Below, one piece after another: positions 16,788-26,035 of a stretch of 60,342 nucleotides of DNA. Source of the stretch: a bacterium (GTDB lineage Bacteria > CAIWAD01); the NCBI GenBank assembly GCA_030685015.1, contig JAUXWS010000057.1, forward strand, positions 1 through 60,342, read 5' to 3'. The translations under genes were made by a program, and so were the position numbers. Under the pieces are notes generated by a model that ran no database searches, was not told where the DNA came from, and saw only the letters and a list, made by a program, of their open reading frames with translations. Every line of letters begins with the position of its first letter. Positions within the stretch are counted from its first letter, which is position 1.

Positions 16788-17303
16788 TCAATCGCAGCGG
16801 ATCTCCATGGCGGGACCTTTCTGGCTCGGCAAATGCCGCGTATCCAGGCGAAAGCCCCGACTCTGTCCAAAGATCTGGTTGAGCATGGGCAGCAGCATGG
16901 TGCCGGCCGGCATGCCGTTCATTCCGGTGGCCACTGGCCCAGGGAGCCGGCTTTGCAGCCGCCGCACCACCCAATAGAGTGGCGTCTTGAGCGGTGGCAG
17001 CCATACGGCCAGGGGACGCCTCCCATCCTCCCGCGGCAGGAAGCTCAGGTAGCGCGCCCGGCCCGTGGCGCCCTGCACCGTCCCCTGGAGCCGGCGGGGG
17101 TAATCCCAGGCCAGGCCAAGGCGGATTCCGCCAAACAGCACGAACCAGGCGGCGCCCGCCCACCAGTTCAGGCCAAGCCAAGCCCAAAGCAGAAGCAAGG
17201 CCAGGCCCAGCGAGGCCACGCTGTAGCGGCGGGGCCCTCCCAGCACCACGCAGCTGAGCAGCGCCAGGAGACTGAAGGGGACCAGCAAGATCAGGATCCA
17301 CAT
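16788..17303 (-). CDS. Hypothetical two-helix membrane protein
   Basis: I do not recognise this protein. The ATG at 17303 gives 171 residues with two hydrophobic segments near the N-terminus (about residues 2-24 and 30-62), followed by a soluble part with TGRARYLSFLPREDG and a C-terminal GQSRGFRLDTRHLP. The frame stays open upstream but that part is low in complexity. It is divergent from the MATE transporter, with a 199-bp shared upstream region containing a TATATT-like stretch near 17313. It may be the first gene of the following minus-strand operon (81-bp gap). Confidence 0.6.
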   Translation of the reverse strand: MWILILLVPFSLLALLSCVVLGGPRRYSVASLGLALLLLWAWLGLNWWAGAAWFVLFGGIRLGLAWDYPRRLQGTVQGATGRARYLSFLPREDGRRPLAVWLPPLKTPLYWVVRRLQSRLPGPVATGMNGMPAGTMLLPMLNQIFGQSRGFRLDTRHLPSQKGPAMEIRCD

Positions 17304-17502
17304 GGCGGCGAATATACCACCGGCTGAGCTTTCGCCCCCACGACCGCCCCGGCCTGTTCCGAACCACGACGACAAGGGGCTTGGGCCGGGACGCGCCGCC
17401 GTTCTGCCGTCCTGTCGGACGGCCGCCCACCCAACACCATATTGGGCGAGCCCCTCCAACAAAGGATGGCGGCCCCAGGTTCCGTCAGGAGACGAGTCAC
17501 CC

Positions 17503-18945
17503 ATGCTTTCGCGCCTGACGGAGGCCATCCGTCGACCCGCCGACAGCACCATACCGGACTGGCGGCGCATCTACGGCCTGGCCTTGCCGGCCGCGGGCAG
17601 TGCCATCTTCGGCACCTTGTTCAGCATCAACGATTTTCTCTGGGCGCGGCTGCTGGGACCCTCCGCCACCTCGGCCCTCGGCCTGGTGGTGATGGTCACC
17701 ATCTTCAACGCCGGCCTGATGGCCCTGGTGCAGAAGGGCACCCTCAGCATGGTGGCCCGTCTGCGCGGCATGGAGGATCCGGCCGGCCTGCGCCGCGCCG
17801 CGCTGCAAGGCTTGATCCTCGGCTTCGGCTCCTCCCTCGTCTTCGGCGCACTGGGCATCATCTTCTCGCCGCGGCTTCTGGAGGCCATGGGCGGGAGCGG
17901 CGAGGTGCTGGAACTGGCCTCCCGCTACCTGCGCCTCCTCTATGCCGGCTTCCCCCTCATGAGCCTGGCGATGGTGATCGACGGCATCTTCATCGGCCTG
18001 GGCGACACCAAGACCCCCTTCCGCCTCCAGGTGGGCGGTGTCTTCCTCAACGCCGCCCTCTCCGCCGTCGTGCTGCTTGGCCTGGGGGCGGGCATCCGCG
18101 GCATCGCCCTCGCCTCCATCTGCACGCGCGGCCTGGTGGGCGCCACCGGCGCCCTCATCCTGGCCCACCGCCTGGCTCCGGGAGCCGCCCGCGCCATGAT
18201 CGCACGCCGCCGCGCCCTGCCGCGGCCCGATCTGCGGCTGTGGGGGGAGATCCTGCGCGTGGGCCTGCCGGTGGCCGCCTCCATCACCTTCTACTCGGGC
18301 ATCTTCATGGCCCTCAACCGCGTCTTGTCGCAGTTCGGACAGGAGGCCTTCAGCGTGCTGGGCATCGGCATCCGCGGCAACGAGGCGGTGGGCTACATGG
18401 TGCTGGTCGGCTTCGGCGCCGCCGCCTCCACCCTGACCGGCGCCGCCATGGGCCGCGAGTCGCGCCAGGCCACGTCAGACCTGGCCGGCCATGTACGCGG
18501 CACCGTCCTGCGCGTCCTCGTGGCCGCCGCCCCGGTGGCACTCCTCTTCTCCACCCTTTGGCTGATCGTGCCCGAGCCGCTCTGCTCCATCTACACGGAC
18601 GACCCGCACCTGATCGAGCTGTCCTCCGCCTACTTGAGGCTGGCCGCTTTCGCCAACCTCTTCCAGCTCCTGGAGATGGTGCTGGGCGAAGGCATGACGG
18701 GGGCCGGCATTTCCAGCTATCCCTTGATGGTGACGGTGCCGGGCAACCTGCTCCGCATTCCCCTCGCCCTCGCCCTGGTGGCCTGGACGCCCTGGGGCAT
18801 CAACGCCGTGTGGGCGGCCATCCTCGTCTCGTGCATGATCAAGGGGCTGGGCATGCTGTGGATCTTCCATCGTGCCGACTGGCCGGGCCAGGCCGCCCTT
18901 CGCACCCGCGAGCTGGGCCGGAGGGTGGCGGCGGCCCGCGCCTGA
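17503..18945 (+). CDS. MATE-family multidrug/metabolite efflux transporter
   Basis: The 480-residue length and twelve predicted helices in two homologous halves fit a MATE (NorM/DinF-like) antiporter. Family features include the first-helix LALPAAGSAIFGTLFSIND, DGIFIGLGDTKTPF and GLPVAASITFYSGIF at the start of the second half. MATE proteins use a sodium or proton gradient to export cationic or other small molecules. CAGGAGAC (17486-17493) supports the ATG at 17503. It stands alone, convergent with the response regulator gene. Confidence 0.9.
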   Translation: MLSRLTEAIRRPADSTIPDWRRIYGLALPAAGSAIFGTLFSINDFLWARLLGPSATSALGLVVMVTIFNAGLMALVQKGTLSMVARLRGMEDPAGLRRAALQGLILGFGSSLVFGALGIIFSPRLLEAMGGSGEVLELASRYLRLLYAGFPLMSLAMVIDGIFIGLGDTKTPFRLQVGGVFLNAALSAVVLLGLGAGIRGIALASICTRGLVGATGALILAHRLAPGAARAMIARRRALPRPDLRLWGEILRVGLPVAASITFYSGIFMALNRVLSQFGQEAFSVLGIGIRGNEAVGYMVLVGFGAAASTLTGAAMGRESRQATSDLAGHVRGTVLRVLVAAAPVALLFSTLWLIVPEPLCSIYTDDPHLIELSSAYLRLAAFANLFQLLEMVLGEGMTGAGISSYPLMVTVPGNLLRIPLALALVAWTPWGINAVWAAILVSCMIKGLGMLWIFHRADWPGQAALRTRELGRRVAAARA

Positions 18946-18987
18946 GTCCGGCTCCCCCGCGTCACCGACGCTTGGGAAGCGGCCGGG

Positions 18988-19614
18988 TCAGTGGACGAGG
19001 TCGGCGATCCAGCGGCTCAGCTCGCGGATCTGGATCGGTTTCATGAGGAGCGGCACGCGGGCGATCTGCTCCAGCCGCCGCACGTTCTGCTCGCCGGCGA
19101 AGCCCGTCACGACCAACACCGGCTGGTCCGCCCGCCGCGCCCGGATGCGCCGCAGGGCCTCCATCCCGTCCATGCGGGGCATCATCAGATCGAGCAGGAT
19201 GAGATCCCAGGCGTGGGGATCCTGCAGGAAAACCTCCACCGCCGCCAGGCCGTCCGGCATGGCCTCGACCTCGTAGCCCAGCGTGCGGATGAGATCACAC
19301 ATGGTGCTGCGCACCACCTCGTCGTCGTCCACCACCATGATGCGCCCCCGCCCCGGGGCCTTCTCCCGCGGCGCGACGGCGGCCTGGGGCGCCAGGGCCG
19401 GCATCGCCCTTCCCGCCGCGCCGGCGCGGAAGACGCTCCAGCCCTTCGCCTGGCATTGGCCGGCTTCGCCAGAGTCCGCCGCGGCCCGCACTACGCCGGG
19501 CGGGACGAGCCAGGCGGCGCGGCGCTGGTCGGCCAGCCGCTCCTCCAGGCGCGCCCACATCTGGCGCAGGCCGCCCTCGCTCTGGGAATCGCCGTCGGCA
19601 GTGGGCAGGGACAT
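18988..19614 (-). CDS. Response regulator with N-terminal extension and C-terminal receiver domain
   Basis: The 208-residue protein has an unusual layout. About 88 residues of non-conserved sequence with a charged helix (MWARLEERLADQRR) precede a receiver domain (about 90-208). Acidic residues 96-98 (VVDDDE), the phospho-acceptor Asp142 in LLDLMMPRMDG, the Thr in VVTGF and the Lys in LLMKP are all present. No DNA-binding or enzymatic output domain follows, so it may signal through protein interactions. The ATG at 19614 is preferred; a GTG at 19659 is possible. No kinase gene is adjacent. Confidence 0.82.
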   Translation of the reverse strand: MSLPTADGDSQSEGGLRQMWARLEERLADQRRAAWLVPPGVVRAAADSGEAGQCQAKGWSVFRAGAAGRAMPALAPQAAVAPREKAPGRGRIMVVDDDEVVRSTMCDLIRTLGYEVEAMPDGLAAVEVFLQDPHAWDLILLDLMMPRMDGMEALRRIRARRADQPVLVVTGFAGEQNVRRLEQIARVPLLMKPIQIRELSRWIADLVH

Positions 19615-19723
19615 GGGCGCCTCGAGTTGGACCAGTTTCACACCCGTTGCAATGGCCACAAAGCGGTGTCAGGAGGATATCGGCAAGCTGCAAGGCAGGT
19701 TTTAGCCAGGGACGGATGAGCAA

Positions 19724-19752
19724 AGCCTCCCTGGCGGCGGTCCAGGGAGGCT
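19724..19752 (-). terminator. Terminator of the aldolase gene
   Basis: A perfect 11-bp stem (AGCCTCCCTGG with its complement, 7-nt loop) lies 24 bp beyond the aldolase stop, read on the minus strand. A short T-rich tail (TTTGCTC) follows. The weak tail lowers confidence, but position and stem strength fit a terminator. Confidence 0.65.
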
Positions 19753-19776
19753 GGTCTGGGCAGGCTGGGAGGAGAC

Positions 19777-20829
19777 TCAGGCCACCGTCACCTCGGGGCA
19801 GAGATAGACATCCTGCACGGCGTGGATGATCTCGACGCCTTCCTTCATCGGCTTCTGGAAGGCCTTGCGACCCAGGATGAGGCCCATCCCGCCGCCGCGC
19901 TTGTTGATCACCGCCGTGCGCCCGGCCTGGGCCAGATCGTTCTTGCCCGACGCGCCGCCCGAGTTGATCATGCCGGCGCGGCCCATGTAGCAGTTGACCA
20001 CTTGCCAGCGCACCATGTCCACCGGGTGGTCGCTGATGAGCTCGCCATACATGCGGGGGTCGCTCTTGCCGAACTTGAGGGCGGGAAAGCCGCCATTGCA
20101 TTCGGGCTGCTTCTGCTTGATGATGTCCGCCTCGATGGTGACGCCCAGGTGGTTGGCCTGGCCGGTGAGGTCGGCCGCCACATGGTAGTCCTTGTCGCCC
20201 TGGGCGAAGGCCGGGTTGCGCATGTAACACCAGAGAATGGTGAAGAGCCCCTGCTCGTGGGCATAGGCGAAGGCCTCGGCCACTTCCATGATCTGGCGGT
20301 TGGACTCGGGGCTGCCGAAGTAGACGGTGGCGCCCACGCCCACGGCCCCCATGTCGATGGCCTGATCCACCTGGGCGAACATGATCTGGTCGAACTCGTT
20401 GGGATAGCTGAGCAACTGGTTGTGGTTGAGCTTCACCACGAAGGGGATGCGGTGGGCGAAGCGCCGGCTGACCATGCCCAGCACGCCCAGGGTGGAGGTG
20501 ACGCCGTTGCAGCCCGCCTCCATCGCCAGTCGGACAATGTTTTCAGGATCGAAGTAGGCCGGGTTGCGGGAGAAGCTGGCACCGGCGCTATGTTCGATGC
20601 CCTGGTCCACGGGCAGGATGGACAGGTAGCCCGTGCCACCCAGCCGGCCACAATCATGCAGGCTTTGCAGGTTGCGGAGGACACGGTTGTTGCGGTTGCT
20701 GTGGGCGAGCACCTTCTCCACGTGGTCGGGACCCGGCACGATCAGCCGGCTGCGCTCCACGGTGGTGCAGGCATGCTCCAGCAGGTGGGCCGCCTCGTCG
20801 CCAAGCTGGCGCTGAATCTGTGCGATCAT
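19777..20829 (-). CDS. fbaB: Class I fructose-bisphosphate aldolase (DhnA/FbaB type)
   Basis: The 350-residue protein matches the archaeal-type class I aldolase family (DeoC/LacD superfamily), the same length as E. coli FbaB. It has [13 protein letters not shown] near the N-terminus, [26 protein letters not shown], and the late phosphate-binding [12 protein letters not shown]. It cleaves fructose 1,6-bisphosphate reversibly through a lysine Schiff base in glycolysis or gluconeogenesis. GGAGGATG just before the start supports the ATG at 20829. Upstream, 238 bp is shared with a divergent HTH regulator, which might control it. Confidence 0.9.
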   Translation of the reverse strand: MIAQIQRQLGDEAAHLLEHACTTVERSRLIVPGPDHVEKVLAHSNRNNRVLRNLQSLHDCGRLGGTGYLSILPVDQGIEHSAGASFSRNPAYFDPENIVRLAMEAGCNGVTSTLGVLGMVSRRFAHRIPFVVKLNHNQLLSYPNEFDQIMFAQVDQAIDMGAVGVGATVYFGSPESNRQIMEVAEAFAYAHEQGLFTILWCYMRNPAFAQGDKDYHVAADLTGQANHLGVTIEADIIKQKQPECNGGFPALKFGKSDPRMYGELISDHPVDMVRWQVVNCYMGRAGMINSGGASGKNDLAQAGRTAVINKRGGGMGLILGRKAFQKPMKEGVEIIHAVQDVYLCPEVTVA

Positions 20830-21067
20830 GGTTCATCCTCCGCCTATTGTTGCTGGAAAAAGCTAGGAATTGGTTGGCGAAGAAGACTGGTATATCCGGC
20901 AAAGCCTCCATACATTGGCCGCGTGGCCATGCGCGACAAGGGTTTCCACTGAAGGCCACCAACCACGACCGTTCTGTGACCCATTGGTCGTTTCCCATGG
21001 CGACTTTCGAATGGAGGTTGTGGACTGACCGACAACTATTCACCTGCATTAACTGATGGGGACCGCC

Positions 21068-21526
21068 ATGCAACGCAAGAGAATCGATCCACAGGCCAGG
21101 GTGATCCACACCCAGGTCGGCAAGACACTGCGCAAGCTCATGAACGACAACGGCGACGGCAAGGGGATTGGCATCATCCGCCTGGCCAAGCAAGCCGGAA
21201 TAGGCGTGGGCAGTGTCCAATCAATCCTGAATGATCCGGACCACAGCCCCAGCTTGCGCGTGCTCGACCGTCTTTCCAAGTATTTCAAGCTGAACGGCGT
21301 CTGGACCCTGGTCCGCGGCCTGGAGTACGAGGATGAGGTCAACACCTGGCTGGCCAACAACAAGCTGCCCTTCAAGCTGACCCAGGAGGACATCCTGCGC
21401 ATCCAGCGGCTCTGCCGCAAGATCCAGAGCTTCGATGCCGTGTCCTTCGCCCTGGGAGCCGCCCAGGACATGACCCGCGAGGAGTTCGAGACCTTCCTGG
21501 CGCGTCTGGAGAAGGCCGCCGGCTAG
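21068..21526 (+). CDS. HTH (Cro/C1-like) DNA-binding protein
   Basis: The 152-residue protein has a helix-turn-helix region around residues 37-70 (IIRLAKQAGIGVGSVQSILND then LRVLDRLSKYFKL), the pattern of Cro/C1 repressors. It is followed by a helical C-terminal domain of unknown type (EDILRIQRLCRKIQSF...FETFLARLEKAAG). A Shine-Dalgarno-like GGGGA supports the ATG at 21068 over the one at 21056. It lies between the divergent aldolase gene and the RND efflux operon, either of which it could regulate. A hairpin follows its stop. Confidence 0.7.
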   Translation: MQRKRIDPQARVIHTQVGKTLRKLMNDNGDGKGIGIIRLAKQAGIGVGSVQSILNDPDHSPSLRVLDRLSKYFKLNGVWTLVRGLEYEDEVNTWLANNKLPFKLTQEDILRIQRLCRKIQSFDAVSFALGAAQDMTREEFETFLARLEKAAG

Positions 21527-21553
21527 CCGCGCAGGTCCCCCATTGTTCCACCC

Positions 21554-21587
21554 AACCAGGAACGCCGGCTCGTCCGGCGTTCTGGTT
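21554..21587 (+). terminator. Strong hairpin between the HTH gene and the RND operon
   Basis: Arms AACCAG-G-AACGCCGG and CCGGCGTTCTGGTT pair over 14 bp with one bulged G and a 5-nt loop. It sits 27 bp after the HTH stop and 15 bp before the RND adaptor start. The stem is very stable but no T-run follows on the plus strand, so it may attenuate or shield rather than fully terminate. Confidence 0.55.
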
Positions 21588-21602
21588 AAAAATGGACCGT
21601 CG

Positions 21603-22841
21603 ATGAAAGACACCACCCGCAGCACCCTGGGGATCTCCGCCATCATCGTCGTCCTGGGCGTGGCCGGCTTCTTCCTGCTCATGCACCGGGGCCGGCCCGG
21701 CGAGGGGCCGCCGCGCGGCGCGCCGGCCCGCTCCGTGGACCTGCAGGTGGTGCGCTACGAGCCGCAGGCCACCACCGTCCGCGGACTGGGACGCGTCCAG
21801 AGCGCCGGCGACTTGGTGCTGGCGGCCCAGGTGGGAGGCCGCGTCCTGGCCACGGCCCACCCCCTCGGCCTCAAGCCGGGACTGGCCGTCCCCCGCGACG
21901 GCCTGCTCTGCCTCATCGACACGACGGACTACGCCCTGGAGGTGCGCCGCCTGCGCGGCCAACTGCGGCAAAGCGAGGAGCAACTGGAGCTGGCCCGCGC
22001 CGCCACGGCCCTGGCCCGCATGGACCTGGAGCGCCTGGAGGCCCTCCTCAAAGCGGACAATGCCAGTCCCCAGGCCGTCGAGCAGGCCCGTTTCACGCTG
22101 CTGGGCCGGCAGGAGAAGGAGATCGGGCTGGCCGCCCAGACCGGGCCGGAGGGCAGCGTCACCCTGGCCCTGCGCAAGGCCGAGCTGCAATTGGAGCGCT
22201 GCCGCATCACGGCGCCCTTCGACCTGGAGGTGGGCGCGGGCGACCTGGTGCCGGGGACGCTGCTGGCGCCGGGTCAGACCGTGGCCCGCGTGCTCAACCT
22301 GGCCGATCTGGAGCTGCGCGTCCCCCTGCGGGACAGCGAGGCCGCCTGGATCAGCCAAGCCCCGGCCGACCGGGAGGTGCGCCTCTCCTCCACCGAGAAC
22401 AGCGGGGCGGACCAGGTCTGGCGTGGTCGGCTGGCCCAGCTTTCCGGCAGGCTGGATCCCACCCAGCAGACCCGCGAGGCCGTGGTGCACGTGCCGGGCG
22501 GCCAGGCGGGGCTGCGCGCGGGCATGCTTGTCGAGGCTGTCTTCACCGGTCGCGTGCTGGAATCCGCCCTGCGCATTCCGCGGCGGGCCCTGCGCGAGAA
22601 TGACCGCGTACTCCTCTGGCGCGGCGGACGGCTGGAGATCGCCCAGGTGGAGGTGGCCTGGACAGGCCGCCACGAGGCGCTCCTGATAGGCGGCGTGGCC
22701 GAGGGCGACACCCTGGTGCTCACCGCGATCCAGGATCCCGTGCCCGGCATGCTGCTGCGCGCCAACGGAGCGCCCGCCCCTGCCGACGGTGCCGTGCCGG
22801 CAAAGGGCGAGGGTTCCGGGAAGGCCGGAGGCCGCCCGTGA
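21603..22841 (+). CDS. RND efflux periplasmic adaptor (membrane fusion protein)
   Basis: The 412-residue protein has an N-terminal membrane anchor (ISAIIVVLGVAGFFLLM), a split biotinyl-lipoyl region (VLAAQVGGRVLA... and CRITAPFDLEV), a coiled-coil hairpin (about residues 115-190, RQSEEQLELARAATALARMDLERLEALL) and a beta-barrel/membrane-proximal part. This is the HlyD/AcrA-like design that links an RND pump to its outer-membrane channel. No lipobox Cys is present. The pump gene overlaps its stop by 4 nt (GTGA). The C-terminal tail is Ala/Gly/Pro-rich. Confidence 0.9.
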   Translation: MKDTTRSTLGISAIIVVLGVAGFFLLMHRGRPGEGPPRGAPARSVDLQVVRYEPQATTVRGLGRVQSAGDLVLAAQVGGRVLATAHPLGLKPGLAVPRDGLLCLIDTTDYALEVRRLRGQLRQSEEQLELARAATALARMDLERLEALLKADNASPQAVEQARFTLLGRQEKEIGLAAQTGPEGSVTLALRKAELQLERCRITAPFDLEVGAGDLVPGTLLAPGQTVARVLNLADLELRVPLRDSEAAWISQAPADREVRLSSTENSGADQVWRGRLAQLSGRLDPTQQTREAVVHVPGGQAGLRAGMLVEAVFTGRVLESALRIPRRALRENDRVLLWRGGRLEIAQVEVAWTGRHEALLIGGVAEGDTLVLTAIQDPVPGMLLRANGAPAPADGAVPAKGEGSGKAGGRP

Positions 22842-25800
22842 CCTCCCTCCTGCGCTGGGGCATCCGCAACCTGCTCACCATCAACGCCATCATCGCCCTC
22901 GTGCTGATCTTCGGCGTGATCAGCATGCGCACCATCAATCGCGAGACCTTTCCCACCGTCATCCCCGACCAGGTGGAGATCAGCGTGCCCTTCCCCGGCG
23001 CCTCGGCCCAGGAGGTGGAGGAAGGCATCATCCTCAAGCTCGAGGAGGCGATCGAAGGCATCCCCGAGATCGAGGAGGTGCGCGCCACGGCCATGGAGAA
23101 CATGGCCTCCATGCTCGTCATCCTGCGCACGGGGGCCAGCGTGCAGGACCGGCTGCAGGAGCTGAAGAACGCGGTGGACGGCATCGTGGGCCTCCCGGCC
23201 GACGCCGAGCGGCCCATCGTCTCGCTCCAGCGGCGCGTCTCCCGCGTGATGACCCTGGCCCTGCATGGATCGGCGGACCGCGAAAGCCTGCGCCGCACGG
23301 CGGAGCGTCTGCGCGAGGAGCTGCAGGACCTGGACGCCGTCTCCCTGGCCAGCGTCCAGGGCGTGCCCGAGCGCCAGATCGCCATCGAGCCGCGCGAGGC
23401 GGACTTGCGCCGCCTGGGTCTCAGCTTCGACGAGATCACCAGGCGGGTGCGCGACTACAGCCTCAACCTGAGCGGCGGCAGCATCAAGACAGATGTGGAG
23501 GAGCTGCGCCTGCGCGTCTACGGACGCCGCTACGAGGCCGCCCAGTACGCCGACATCCCCCTGCGCGTGCTGCCCTCCGGCGCCATCATCCGCCTGGGCG
23601 ACGCGGCCGACGTGCGCGAGGACTGGGAGGACCGGCCCGACGCCCTGTGGTACCAAGGCAAAACCGCCGTCACCATCCTGGTCGAGAAGACGAACGACGA
23701 GGACAGCATCACCATCGTCAAGGCGGTCAAGCAGTGGCTGGCGGAGGCCACGAACCAGCTGCCCGGGGACCTGGAGCTGACCATCGTGCGCGACACGACC
23801 ATCGGCCTGCGCCAGCGCATCCAGCTCCTGGCGACCAACGGCCTGCAGGGGCTCTTCCTCGTCCTCTTCACCCTCACCCTCTTCCTCAACCTGCGCCTCG
23901 CCGCCTGGGTGGCCCTGGGCATCCCCGTGGCCTATGCCGGCATGTTCTTCCTCATGGGTTTCACCCCGGCCACGATCAACGTCATGTCCCTCTTCGGCAT
24001 GATCCTCGTGCTGGGCATGCTGGTGGACGACGGGATCGTGGTGGCCGAGAACATCTACACCATGACCGAACAGGGCGTGCCGCCCCACGAGGCGGCCATC
24101 CGCGGCACGCGCGAGGTCATTCCGGCCGTGGTCGCCTCCATCTCCACCACGGTGATCGCCTTCATCCCCTTCTTCTTCATGGAGGGGCGGATGGGCATGT
24201 TCATCTGGCAGATGGCCCTCATGGTGATCCTCGCCCTCGCCTTCAGCCTGCTCGAGTGCATCTTCCTGCTGCCGCCCCACCTGGCCCACAGCCGCGCCCT
24301 GCGCGCCAACCACAAGCCGGTCGGAGCCCTGCGCCGCCGGATCAACGGCTGGATCGATCTGGTCATCCGCCGCTGGTTCTCGCGCAGCCTGGCCGCCATC
24401 CTGCGCGTCCACTGGGTGACGGTGAGCATCGGCTCAAGCGCGCTGCTGCTCTCCATCGGCATGCTGACCAGCGGCCGCCTGCCCTTCCAGTTCTTCCCGC
24501 GCATCGACCAGGACGACGTCATCCTCGAGCTGCGCATGGCGGCCGGCACCCGCGAGCGCCGCACGCTGGAGGTCTTGCAGGAACTGGAGCAGGTCGCCCT
24601 GGGCATGGAGGAGTGGCTGCAGGCCGCCCAGCCGGACGGCCAGCGCGTGCTGCAGTCCATGACGGTCGAGTTGGGGCCGCAGAGCGAGCAGGGGCGCGTC
24701 ACCCTGCGCCTGCTCGATTCCGAGGTGCGGGCCATGGCCAGCCAGGATGTCGTGCGCGAATGGCGCCGCCGCCTGCCTCCCGTGCCCGACGCGGAGGACC
24801 TGACAGCCGGGCAGTCCGGCCGCAGTTTCGGCCAGCCCGTCAACCTCCGCATCTCGGGGGCCGACCCCGCGGAGCTGGACCGGGCGACGGAATGGCTCAA
24901 GGCGCGCCTCAAGCAGCTGCCCGCCCTCACCGACATCAAGGACAACCGCAGCCTGGGCAAGCGCGAGCTGCGCCTGCGCATGAAGCCCCAGGGCGAGGCC
25001 TTGGGCCTGACGCTGAGCGAGGCGGCCCGCCAGGTGCGCCAGGCCTTCTATGGACAAGAGATCCTCCGCTACCAGCGTGGCAAGGACGAGATCAAGGTCT
25101 GGGCCAGGCTGGGGGCGGCCGACCGGGCCAGCGTGGAGCAGCTGCGCGACATCCGCCTGCGCACCCCCAGCGGGGCGCTGGTGCCCTTCGGCGAGGCGGT
25201 GGATTTCGAGATCGGACCCTCGCTGCAGGAGATCCGCCACGTCAACGGCCGCCGCGTCATCGAGGTGAGCGCCGACGTGGATGAGAAATCCCCGGGGGCC
25301 GCCTCCGTGCAGGCGGATCTGCGGGCCCTGGTCCTGCCTGAACTGGCGCGCGCCCATCCCACCATCCGCAGCGCCTGGGGCGGCGAGCAGGAGCAGCAGG
25401 CCATGTCCAGCGCCAGCATGAGGCGCACCTTCCCCATGGCCCTCCTCGGCATCGCCTTCATCCTCATCGCCACCTTCGGCAGCCTGGTGCAGATGGGCAT
25501 CGTCCTGGCCATGATCCCCCTGGGCCTGGTGGGGGCCATCTTGGGCCACCTGCTGCTGGGCAAGCCCCTCTCCATCCTCTCCGTCTACGGACTGGTGGGA
25601 TTGGCCGGCATCATCGTCAACGCCTCGGTCGTTTTCGTGGACCGCATCAACCGCGAGCTGGAACTGGGCAACTCCGTCCGCGACGCCGTCTACCAGGCCG
25701 GCCTCAAGCGCATCCGGCCCATCCTGCTCACCACGGCGACAACGGTGGCGGGCATGATGCCCATCATCCTGCAGACCAGCCGCCAGGCCCAGTTCCTCAT

Positions 25801-26035
25801 CCCCATGGCCATCTCCATCGCCTTCGGCCTGCTCTTCGGCACCATCTTCACCCTCTACATCATCCCCTCGCTTTACATGGTCACCAACGACCTGCGCCGG
25901 CTGGGGGCCTACTTCGTCAACCGGCTGGCGGGACGCTTCGTGATGGGAGAGCCGCAGGAGCCGGGCTCCTGGTGGCCCACGGCCGAATCGCTCGAACCGG
26001 CCGTGATCCGAGCCCGACAGGAGACACAGCCATGA
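22838..26035 (+). CDS. RND-family efflux pump, inner-membrane subunit
   Basis: The 1065-residue length, two large periplasmic loops and 12 helices fit the AcrB/HAE-1-like group. The first helix (LLTINAIIALVLIFGVISM) leads into TFPTVIPDQVEISVPFPGASAQEVE, a hallmark of the family. The proton-relay helix holds GMLVDDGIVVAENI with Asp397-Asp398, and the second half repeats the pattern (GIAFILIATFGSLVQM and GLAGIIVNASVVFVD). It exchanges protons for substrates captured from the membrane or periplasm; drugs, lipids and other small molecules are all possible. It is coupled to both the adaptor gene and the channel gene by 4-nt overlaps. Confidence 0.93.
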   Translation: MTSLLRWGIRNLLTINAIIALVLIFGVISMRTINRETFPTVIPDQVEISVPFPGASAQEVEEGIILKLEEAIEGIPEIEEVRATAMENMASMLVILRTGASVQDRLQELKNAVDGIVGLPADAERPIVSLQRRVSRVMTLALHGSADRESLRRTAERLREELQDLDAVSLASVQGVPERQIAIEPREADLRRLGLSFDEITRRVRDYSLNLSGGSIKTDVEELRLRVYGRRYEAAQYADIPLRVLPSGAIIRLGDAADVREDWEDRPDALWYQGKTAVTILVEKTNDEDSITIVKAVKQWLAEATNQLPGDLELTIVRDTTIGLRQRIQLLATNGLQGLFLVLFTLTLFLNLRLAAWVALGIPVAYAGMFFLMGFTPATINVMSLFGMILVLGMLVDDGIVVAENIYTMTEQGVPPHEAAIRGTREVIPAVVASISTTVIAFIPFFFMEGRMGMFIWQMALMVILALAFSLLECIFLLPPHLAHSRALRANHKPVGALRRRINGWIDLVIRRWFSRSLAAILRVHWVTVSIGSSALLLSIGMLTSGRLPFQFFPRIDQDDVILELRMAAGTRERRTLEVLQELEQVALGMEEWLQAAQPDGQRVLQSMTVELGPQSEQGRVTLRLLDSEVRAMASQDVVREWRRRLPPVPDAEDLTAGQSGRSFGQPVNLRISGADPAELDRATEWLKARLKQLPALTDIKDNRSLGKRELRLRMKPQGEALGLTLSEAARQVRQAFYGQEILRYQRGKDEIKVWARLGAADRASVEQLRDIRLRTPSGALVPFGEAVDFEIGPSLQEIRHVNGRRVIEVSADVDEKSPGAASVQADLRALVLPELARAHPTIRSAWGGEQEQQAMSSASMRRTFPMALLGIAFILIATFGSLVQMGIVLAMIPLGLVGAILGHLLLGKPLSILSVYGLVGLAGIIVNASVVFVDRINRELELGNSVRDAVYQAGLKRIRPILLTTATTVAGMMPIILQTSRQAQFLIPMAISIAFGLLFGTIFTLYIIPSLYMVTNDLRRLGAYFVNRLAGRFVMGEPQEPGSWWPTAESLEPAVIRARQETQP

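Noticed and set aside
22274-24412. Long antisense frame over the RND pump
   Set aside because: It is His/Asp/Gln-rich with no domain, while the pump on the other strand has clear motifs.
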